A stretch of DNA of 12,516 bases from Desulfuromonadaceae bacterium (GTDB taxonomy: Bacteria > Desulfobacterota > Desulfuromonadia > Desulfuromonadales > SZUA-540): positions 1 to 12,516 of the forward strand of contig QKGY01000143.1 in assembly GCA_003250235.1 (NCBI GenBank), written 5' to 3'. This document shows positions 6,473 through 12,516 of this stretch, piece after piece (the first letter of the stretch is position 1; each line of letters starts with the position of its first letter). Made by a program: the position numbers and the translations under genes. Below the pieces are notes generated by a model. It did no database searches. It was not told where the DNA came from and saw nothing but the letters and a program-made list of their open reading frames with translations.

Positions 6473-7567
6473 ATGTCTGAGGAGGTTGGTCCGGAGCCAG
6501 CGGTTTTTAAAGAAAAACTGCTGGACTGGTACAGAAAACAGGGGAGGGATCTCCCCTGGCGCAACACCCGGGATCCCTACCGGATATGGTTGTCGGAAAT
6601 CATGCTTCAGCAGACCGGGGTAGCGACCGTCATCCCGTATTACCAGAGATTCCTGGATCATTTCCCTACCGTTTCGGATCTGGCGGCAGCGCCTGTCGAC
6701 GCGATAATCCGTCTTTGGGCCGGTCTCGGCTATTATTCTCGGGCAAGAAATCTTCATGCAACGGCCAGGCAGGTTGTTGCATGCCACCACGGGGCGTTCC
6801 CCTCAGAGGTTGCGGAGCTGGCCTCTCTTCCGGGGGTGGGAAGATCCACGGCGGGGGCCATCGCCGCACTGGCCTTTGAAAAACGCGAGCCCATCCTGGA
6901 TGGCAACGTCAGACGTATTCTGAGCCGGCTGTATGCCTATGAGCAGGATCCGGGAACCTCATCTGCGATGCGCCAGTTCTGGAGGTGGGCCGACTGGTTG
7001 ACTCCGGAAACCGATACGCACGACTATACCCAGGCCATCATGGACCTTGGGGCTACGGTCTGCGTCCCGCGAAAACCTCTCTGCGGGCAATGCCCCGTCA
7101 ACACCCTGTGTCTGGCACGCGAAAAAGGGCTAGAACAAGATCTGCCCCGAAAGAGGGTGAAAAAAACGGTACCCGTCGTGCTGAAAGCAGCCGTATATCT
7201 TTCGAGCGACGGACAAGTGCTGATTCGCCGCAGACCTCTTGACGGGTTTCTGGGCGGACTCATGGAGTTTCCCGATCGGGCTGTGGAGGACGGAACGACA
7301 CCGGAGCAGGCGGCAAGCGAGGTCCTGTCCGAAATGGGTGTGACGGCTGCTCTGACCCGGGTCGGCCGGGTGCGGCATGCTTACAGCCATTTTCGCCTTG
7401 AGCTGGTGGCGTTTTGCGGACACCTCTCCACTAGGCCAAGCCCAGCAAAAGATGCAGCGGGTGTCTGGATTGATGAGAACACCCTTAGTGACCAGCCTCT
7501 GCACGGGGCGCACAAGAAAATGGTCAGTCTGCTGCAAAAAGACTGTAACAATGAAGATGAGGAGTAA
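6473..7567 (+). CDS. mutY: A/G-specific adenine DNA glycosylase MutY
   Basis: This 364-residue base-excision repair enzyme removes adenine mispaired with 8-oxoguanine. Family landmarks are DLPWRNTRDPY, the catalytic Glu42 in SEIMLQQT, GLGYYSRARNLH, the helix-hairpin-helix LPGVGRSTAGAI (119-130), the catalytic Asp143 in ILDGNVRR, and the 4Fe-4S cluster at Cys197, Cys204, Cys207 and Cys213 (C-x6-C-x2-C-x5-C). All lie five residues after their E. coli MutY counterparts. The C-terminal third (from about 230) is the NUDIX-like domain that reads 8-oxoG. Its recognition loop reads HAYSH, with Tyr where FSH is usual. The ATG at 6473 is preferred because CGGA at 6463-6466 is spaced six bases from it. 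An in-frame ATG at 6467 would add two residues. It follows hisC by 11 bases and precedes rnd by four, so an operon is likely. Confidence 0.96.
   Translation: MSEEVGPEPAVFKEKLLDWYRKQGRDLPWRNTRDPYRIWLSEIMLQQTGVATVIPYYQRFLDHFPTVSDLAAAPVDAIIRLWAGLGYYSRARNLHATARQVVACHHGAFPSEVAELASLPGVGRSTAGAIAALAFEKREPILDGNVRRILSRLYAYEQDPGTSSAMRQFWRWADWLTPETDTHDYTQAIMDLGATVCVPRKPLCGQCPVNTLCLAREKGLEQDLPRKRVKKTVPVVLKAAVYLSSDGQVLIRRRPLDGFLGGLMEFPDRAVEDGTTPEQAASEVLSEMGVTAALTRVGRVRHAYSHFRLELVAFCGHLSTRPSPAKDAAGVWIDENTLSDQPLHGAHKKMVSLLQKDCNNEDEE
7558..7564 (+). promoter_or_regulatory. Ribosome binding site that sets the GTG start of rnd
   Basis: TGAGGAG at 7558-7564 lies inside the last codons of mutY and is seven bases before the GTG at 7572. 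In-frame ATG codons at 7551 and 7557 lie before or within this site and have no comparable upstream sequence. The placement points to GTG 7572 and to coupling with mutY termination at 7567. Confidence 0.7.
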
Positions 7568-7571
7568 CTCC

Positions 7572-8711
7572 GTGAGCGATAAGCCTGAAGCGATTGCCAT
7601 CATTACCAAGGCGTCGGATCTAACGAAATTTGCAGAAAGACTTGCCGGGCAATCGGTCATTGCAGTGGATCTTGAGGCGGATTCCATGCACTCCTATCGG
7701 GAGAAGGTCTGTCTGCTGCAGTTTACCACCGAGGCTGAAACTATGCTGGTGGACCCTCTGGCTCTGAATACGCTTGAGCCCCTGAGACCGGTGCTTGCCA
7801 ATCCCGGTATCCGCAAAATATTCCATGCTGCGGATTACGATATCCGTTGCCTGTACCGGGATTTTTCCCTCGAGGTCGATGGCCTGTTTGACACCATGGT
7901 GGCCAGCCAGTTTCTGGGCGAGGAGAAGATCGGACTCGCCGATGTGCTGGTCAAATATTTCGGCGTGGAACTGGACAAACAGTACCAACGGGCCGATTGG
8001 TCACAGCGCCCCCTTTCCCGGGAAATGATCCGCTATGCCGCAGAAGACACGAATCATCTGCATCGGCTGGCAGAGCTTCTGGAAAAACGGCTCGAGGAGA
8101 AAGGGCGGTTGTCCTGGGTTCAGGAAGAATTTTCGTTGCTGGAGAAGGTGCGTCATGCCGAGCCGGGTGGGGCTCTTTTTTTGCGATTCAAGGGGGCCGG
8201 AGCTTTGTCGAGAAGACAGCTGGCCATCCTGGAATCGCTGCTGCAGTGGCGCGACGGTGAGGCACAGCGACGGGACTGTCCCCATTTCAAGGTGCTGGGA
8301 AACAAGTCATTGCTGCAGATGGCCAAAGCCACCCCAAAGAGCCTGCAGGGGCTGGTGGCGATCGAAGGCATTTCACCGCGAATCGTGGATCGTTACGGGA
8401 AGGCTATGCTGGCGGCAATTGATACGGCAAAAGGCCTGTCCGAACAGGATCTGCCTGTCTTTCCCCGCTCCGAGCGCAGAGTTCGCGATGAAGAGGTTGA
8501 CAAGCGGGTAGCCGGATTGAAGGAGTGGCGCACCCGGGAAGCCGAAAGGCTTGAGATCGACCCGGGTGTGCTCATCAATAATGCCGTGTTGGAAGAAATC
8601 GCCCGGAGGAATCCCAAAACCGAAGGGGCGCTTAGTCAGGTGCCGGGGCTCAAGAACTGGCAGCGCGAGGTGCTGGGAGATGGCCTCCTGAGGACTTGTA
8701 AGGCAGCCTGA
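7572..8711 (+). CDS. rnd: Ribonuclease D (DEDDy 3'-5' exoribonuclease with HRDC domains)
   Basis: This 379-residue protein (E. coli RNase D has about 375) should trim the 3' ends of tRNA precursors and other structured RNAs. The exonuclease core shows Exo I VDLEADS (Asp33, Glu35), Exo II HAADYDIRCL (Asp90) and Exo III YAAEDTNHL (Tyr155, Asp159), the complete DEDDy set. An HRDC domain spans about residues 210-290 (LSRRQLAILESLLQWRD to GKAMLAAI), and a second HRDC-like helical segment ends the protein (about 300-375). The GTG start at 7572 is chosen for its TGAGGAG seven bases upstream. The open frame continues back to 7377 inside mutY, but that part is only the shifted mutY reading. It is the last gene of the + strand block, and its stop is 25 bases from the convergent fumC stop. 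No clear terminator is visible between them. Confidence 0.93.
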   Translation: MSDKPEAIAIITKASDLTKFAERLAGQSVIAVDLEADSMHSYREKVCLLQFTTEAETMLVDPLALNTLEPLRPVLANPGIRKIFHAADYDIRCLYRDFSLEVDGLFDTMVASQFLGEEKIGLADVLVKYFGVELDKQYQRADWSQRPLSREMIRYAAEDTNHLHRLAELLEKRLEEKGRLSWVQEEFSLLEKVRHAEPGGALFLRFKGAGALSRRQLAILESLLQWRDGEAQRRDCPHFKVLGNKSLLQMAKATPKSLQGLVAIEGISPRIVDRYGKAMLAAIDTAKGLSEQDLPVFPRSERRVRDEEVDKRVAGLKEWRTREAERLEIDPGVLINNAVLEEIARRNPKTEGALSQVPGLKNWQREVLGDGLLRTCKAA

Positions 8712-8736
8712 CTTCGGACCCGAAAATTACGGAGCC

Positions 8737-10146
<1,410 letters not shown>

Positions 10147-10220
10147 ATGTCCTCCCTTTCTGGGACGTCTGATAGAAGATTCGCCTCACAAAAATAAGCG
10201 TTCGCTGATTCTGACCTTCG

Positions 10221-10248
10221 AGCATAGCAAGATGACCTTTTCTGTCAA
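10221..10248 (-). promoter_or_regulatory. Candidate sigma70 promoter for fumC
   Basis: On the minus strand a perfect -35 TTGACA (10248 down to 10243) is followed after 16 bases by TATGCT (10226 down to 10221), with a TG at the extended -10 position (TGC before TATGCT). Transcription would begin near 10214 and give a leader of about 70 bases before the fumC ATG at 10146. It lies in the only non-coding stretch upstream of fumC. Confidence 0.6.
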
Positions 10249-10314
10249 TGTCTTATCCTGTCTCCCCTTTGCATGCCCCTTTAACCGGGGTGACGTCTGG
10301 AGTATGATGGCCCG

Positions 10315-11187
10315 ATGAGTACGCTGGCTCTTAGTCTTATCGTCTTCTCCGCCCTGATGCATGCCCTGTGGAACCTCCTGGTCAAGCGCAGCAAGGATAA
10401 AACCGTATTTATCTGGTGGATGTTCGTCGTGTCGGGTGGACTGCTCAACCTGCTGCTCTTCGTGGTTCCGGGATCGTTTCCACCGTTGTCTTTTTCGGTT
10501 TTGCTGCTCGGTGCGGCCGGCTCTGTCTGCTTTGTGCTGTATCACCTCTTTAACGGACGGGCCTATCGAGAGGGCGACCTGTCTCTCACTTATCCTCTGT
10601 CCCAGACCTCCATTCTGTACGTCCCCCTTTGGGGTGTTTGGATCTTGGGCGAGAGACTCTCCTCTCCAGGGGTGGCCGGCATTCTTCTGGTGCTTTGTGG
10701 CGCCTGGGCTGTACAGTTGCGACAGCTTTCCCTGGCCGAGGTGGTCAGGCCGATCCGCAACCTGAGCAATCCGACCGTGCAGGCCGCGCTGGCCGCTGGC
10801 TTCGTCTACTCTCTGGGCGCCGTTGTCGACAAGGCCGGCGTCAATCTCTATCCGCCCTTTTACTTTACCTACCTGCTTGTCATGTTCATGCTGCTGCTGA
10901 TGACTCTGAATCTGTTGAGACCCCCCTATCGGGGAAGAGTGATGAAGGAGTGGCAGCAGAGCCGTACGCTGGTGCTGCTCTCGGGACCGGTGATGATGGG
11001 TTCTTTTTTGTCCTTCCGCTATGGACTCAAACTGGCACCGATGAGTTATGCCGTTCCCGTGCGGCAAGTCAGTCTGCTGATCGGTGTCCTTATCGGCGTG
11101 CTGTTTCTCGGGGAGACCTGTGGGCGCATTCGTTTTTCGGCGGCGCTGCTGATTCTGGCGGGGGTGTTTCTGATCCGACTCGGCTGA
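10315..11187 (+). CDS. EamA/DMT-superfamily membrane transporter
   Basis: This 290-residue protein is almost wholly hydrophobic, with about ten predicted membrane helices in two repeats (helices from about 4, 30, 57, 85, 113 and, in the second half, 150, 180, 218, 245 and 270). This is the drug/metabolite transporter (EamA) fold. Typical features are the early ALMHALWNLLVKRSKDK and a helix ending LGER at the close of the first half, mirrored by VLFLGET before the last helix. Members export amino acids, metabolites or drugs, and the substrate cannot be read from sequence. A TGGAG at 10298-10302 lies 12 bases before the ATG, rather far. Nearby ATGs at 10304 and 10307 are out of frame. It diverges from fumC and is followed 28 bases later by the HD-domain gene, with a stem-loop over its stop codon. 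Confidence 0.85.
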   Translation: MSTLALSLIVFSALMHALWNLLVKRSKDKTVFIWWMFVVSGGLLNLLLFVVPGSFPPLSFSVLLLGAAGSVCFVLYHLFNGRAYREGDLSLTYPLSQTSILYVPLWGVWILGERLSSPGVAGILLVLCGAWAVQLRQLSLAEVVRPIRNLSNPTVQAALAAGFVYSLGAVVDKAGVNLYPPFYFTYLLVMFMLLLMTLNLLRPPYRGRVMKEWQQSRTLVLLSGPVMMGSFLSFRYGLKLAPMSYAVPVRQVSLLIGVLIGVLFLGETCGRIRFSAALLILAGVFLIRLG

Positions 11188-11196
11188 GCCGGATCA
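11171..11196 (+). promoter_or_regulatory. Stem-loop over the transporter stop codon
   Basis: TGATCCG (11171-11177) pairs perfectly with CGGATCA (11190-11196). After one A-C mismatch, CTC (11179-11181) pairs with GAG (11186-11188) around a GGCT loop. The transporter TGA stop (11185-11187) lies inside. No T run follows, so it is not an intrinsic terminator. It may stabilise mRNA or affect coupling to the HD gene 20 bases on. The arms are also coding sequence, so chance is possible. Confidence 0.45.
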
Positions 11197-11203
11197 GCAG
11201 ATG

Positions 11204-11209
11204 AAAGGA
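11204..11209 (+). promoter_or_regulatory. Ribosome binding site that sets the HD-gene start
   Basis: AAAGGA at 11204-11209 is six bases before the ATG at 11216. An in-frame ATG at 11201 precedes this site and has only a poor purine stretch upstream, so the shorter protein starting MKNLANFF is preferred. Confidence 0.65.
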
Positions 11210-11215
11210 TTAGGA

Positions 11216-11788
11216 ATGAAAAACCTGGCGAACTTTTTTTTCGAAGTCGGCATGCTCAAACGAACCCCTCGTACCGGGTTTCAGTTTCTGGGATCGGGAG
11301 CCGAATCGGTGGCGGAGCATTCATTCCGTACGGCGATTATCGGCTACACCCTGGCACGAATGGATGAAAATGTCGACACGGGAAAGGTGGTCCAGATGTG
11401 CTTGTTTCACGACGTTCCCGAAGCGCGGATCGGGGATCTCAATTATGTGAACAAAAAGTATGTCAAAGCCGACGAGGAAAAAGCAGTCGACGATCTGGCC
11501 CGGACTTTGCCGTTTGGCGACGAGTACAAACAACTGCTTACCGAGTTCGGTGGCAAGGAGAGCCCTGAATCCCAAATCGCCCACGATGCTGATCAGCTGG
11601 AGATGATTCTGGCCCTCAAGGAGTACAAGGATCTGGGAAACCGCAATGCCGACGAGTGGTACCCATTCGCGGTACGACGGCTCAAAACGGAAGGGGCGAG
11701 GCAGCTTGCAGAAACGATTTGGACGACGGATTCGAGTCGCTGGTGGTTCGATGATGACGGGGACTGGTGGGTCAAAGGGAGCCGTTGA
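11216..11788 (+). CDS. HD-domain phosphohydrolase (YfbR/HDDC2-like, possible 5'-deoxynucleotidase)
   Basis: This 190-residue soluble protein has a single metal-dependent HD domain. Likely metal ligands are His35 in SVAEHSFR, His65-Asp66 in LFHDVPEARIGD and Asp126 in HDADQLEM. Glu69 (HDxxE) matches the catalytic Glu of E. coli YfbR. This pattern and length fit the YfbR/HDDC2 group, of which E. coli YfbR hydrolyses deoxynucleoside 5'-monophosphates. Substrate for this member is inferred only. The ATG at 11216 is chosen for the AAAGGA six bases upstream. An ATG at 11201 would add MKGLG. The C-terminus is rich in Trp and Asp (SRWWFDDDGDWW). It follows the transporter gene by 28 bases and precedes serS by 74, on the same strand. 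Confidence 0.85.
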   Translation: MKNLANFFFEVGMLKRTPRTGFQFLGSGAESVAEHSFRTAIIGYTLARMDENVDTGKVVQMCLFHDVPEARIGDLNYVNKKYVKADEEKAVDDLARTLPFGDEYKQLLTEFGGKESPESQIAHDADQLEMILALKEYKDLGNRNADEWYPFAVRRLKTEGARQLAETIWTTDSSRWWFDDDGDWWVKGSR

Positions 11789-11798
11789 GGCAAGCCGC

Positions 11799-11827
11799 TT
11801 GACTGAGCCGGTCAGAGGTGCTAAAAG
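11799..11827 (+). promoter_or_regulatory. Candidate sigma70 promoter for serS
   Basis: TTGACT (11799-11804, five of six consensus bases) is followed after exactly 17 bases by TAAAAG (11822-11827, four of six). Transcription would start near 11834, about 30 bases before the serS ATG. The 74-base gap is otherwise long for a co-transcribed gene. There is no room for a T-box leader. Confidence 0.4.
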
Positions 11828-11862
11828 TAAGGGCTTTTTATGAATTGGACGGGGGTGATTTC

Positions 11863-12516
11863 ATGCTCGATATTCGCTATCTGAGAGAAAACTTGGACGA
11901 AGCCGAACGGCGTCTGGCTACCCGTGGCGGCGCTCTGGACCTTTCCGGCTTTCGCAGTCTAGACCAGAAACGGCGCGAGCTTCTGGGCGAGTCTGAGTCT
12001 CTGAAGGCAGAGAAGAACCGGGTTTCGGCGATTATCGGCAAGACCAAGGACAAGAGCCAGGTGCAGGCTGAAATTGCCGGCATGAAAGAAGTCTCGGCCC
12101 GCATTAAGACCCTTGACGATGAGCTGAAAACGGTCGAGGAGCGTCTTCAGACGCTGCTGCTGACGGTTCCTAATATACCCCATGAGGACTGCCCCATCGG
12201 CGCCTCCGAGGAGGATAATCGGGAAGTGCGGACCTGGGGGACCAAACCCTCCTTTGCCTTTGCCCCCAAACCCCATTGGGAGATCGGCGAGCAACTGGGC
12301 ATCCTCGATTTCGAATGCGCCGGGAAACTGACCGGGGCCCGATTCACCCTCTATCGGGGTGCCGGAGCACGTCTCGAGAGGGCCCTGATCAACTTCATGC
12401 TCGACCTGCATACCACCGGGCATAAATATATTGAAATTCTTCCGCCCTTTATGGTAAATAGGGACTCCATGACGGGGACCGGACAACTCCCCAAGTTTGA
12501 AGACGATCTTTTTCAT
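11863..12516 (+). CDS. serS: Seryl-tRNA synthetase, N-terminal 218 residues (cut by window end)
   Basis: This cytosolic class IIa synthetase charges tRNA-Ser (and tRNA-Sec) with serine. The protein starts MLDIRYLRENLDE, the conserved opening of bacterial SerRS. Residues from about 30 to 100 form the long helical coiled-coil arm, rich in Lys and Glu, that holds the variable arm of tRNA-Ser. The linker LLTVPNIPHEDCPIG and then HWEIGEQLGILDFE lead into the catalytic domain. The motif 1 region (LERALINFMLD to EILPPF) and the start of TGTGQLPKFEDDLF are present. Motifs 2 and 3 lie beyond the window. GGGGGTGATTTC directly before the ATG provides the ribosome site. A possible promoter is noted upstream. 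The frame is open to the last base, so the gene is partial only because of the window edge. Confidence 0.97.
   Translation, partial: MLDIRYLRENLDEAERRLATRGGALDLSGFRSLDQKRRELLGESESLKAEKNRVSAIIGKTKDKSQVQAEIAGMKEVSARIKTLDDELKTVEERLQTLLLTVPNIPHEDCPIGASEEDNREVRTWGTKPSFAFAPKPHWEIGEQLGILDFECAGKLTGARFTLYRGAGARLERALINFMLDLHTTGHKYIEILPPFMVNRDSMTGTGQLPKFEDDLFH

Noticed and set aside
7377..7571. N-terminal extension of RNase D into mutY
   Set aside because: This stretch is the mutY C-terminal coding sequence read in another frame. The exonuclease domain begins just after the GTG at 7572, which has its own ribosome site.
8712..8736. Short hairpin TTCGG/CCGAA between the convergent rnd and fumC stops as a bidirectional terminator
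   Set aside because: The stem is five pairs with a two-base loop, and no T run follows on either strand.
10280..10308. TTTAAC-17-TATGAT as a transporter promoter
   Set aside because: It would start transcription at the ATG itself and make a leaderless mRNA, the -35 matches only three bases, and a ribosome-site-like TGGAG is present upstream of the ATG.
10186..11067. Long open frame of 293 codons on the minus strand opposite the transporter gene
   Set aside because: It is rich in His, Gln and Arg with no recognisable motif, as expected from the complement of a hydrophobic membrane gene. The + strand frame has a clear transporter pattern.
11821..11841. AAAAG/CTTTT hairpin with T run before serS as a terminator
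   Set aside because: The stem has five weak, mostly A-T pairs and the T run forms part of the stem. The stretch overlaps a more plausible -10 hexamer.

Overview
The window reads as a compact bacterial chromosome segment of core metabolic genes. It has short intergenic gaps and no sign of insertion sequences, phage, CRISPR, tRNA or rRNA. The futalosine-type menaquinone genes following what looks like the end of a nuo operon, together with a class II fumarase, suggest an anaerobic or respiratory proteobacterium. From memory of such gene sets the best guess is the Desulfuromonas/Geobacter/Pelobacter group (Desulfurobacterota). This guess rests on gene content and was not tested by a database search.

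Region 1 (1-110): the last 19 codons of a gene that resembles the C-terminus of NuoN (complex I), closed by a textbook intrinsic terminator (8-bp GC stem, GCAA loop, nine T).

Region 2 (209-5385): a menaquinone block on the + strand. Its genes are a UbiD-family decarboxylase (MqnL role), a UbiA-family prenyltransferase (MqnP role), a UbiX flavin prenyltransferase (MqnM role), the radical SAM aminofutalosine synthase MqnE, and the radical SAM cyclase MqnC. UbiX would make the prenylated FMN used by UbiD. MqnE and MqnC build and cyclise the futalosine skeleton. UbiA and UbiD would prenylate and decarboxylate the naphthoate product. MqnA, MqnD or MqnB, and the final methyltransferase, are not in the window. 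The UbiD protein has unusual residues at two positions that match catalytic residues of known UbiD enzymes.

Region 3 (5409-8711): three more co-oriented, tightly packed genes: a HisC-type aminotransferase, the adenine DNA glycosylase MutY and an RNase D. They probably share the transcript. RNase D is best started at a GTG four bases after the mutY stop.

Region 4 (8737-10146, - strand): a convergent class II fumarase gene with a good candidate sigma70 promoter in the divergent gap at 10147-10314.

Region 5 (10315-12516, + strand): an EamA/DMT membrane transporter, a short HD-domain phosphohydrolase of the YfbR/HDDC2 type, and the first 218 codons of seryl-tRNA synthetase, cut by the window edge. 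A stem-loop spans the transporter stop codon, and a candidate promoter precedes serS.

I see no wholly new system. The points most worth checking are the divergent UbiD active site, the nuo-menaquinone gene adjacency with an embedded hisC, and two small RNA hairpins at gene junctions.
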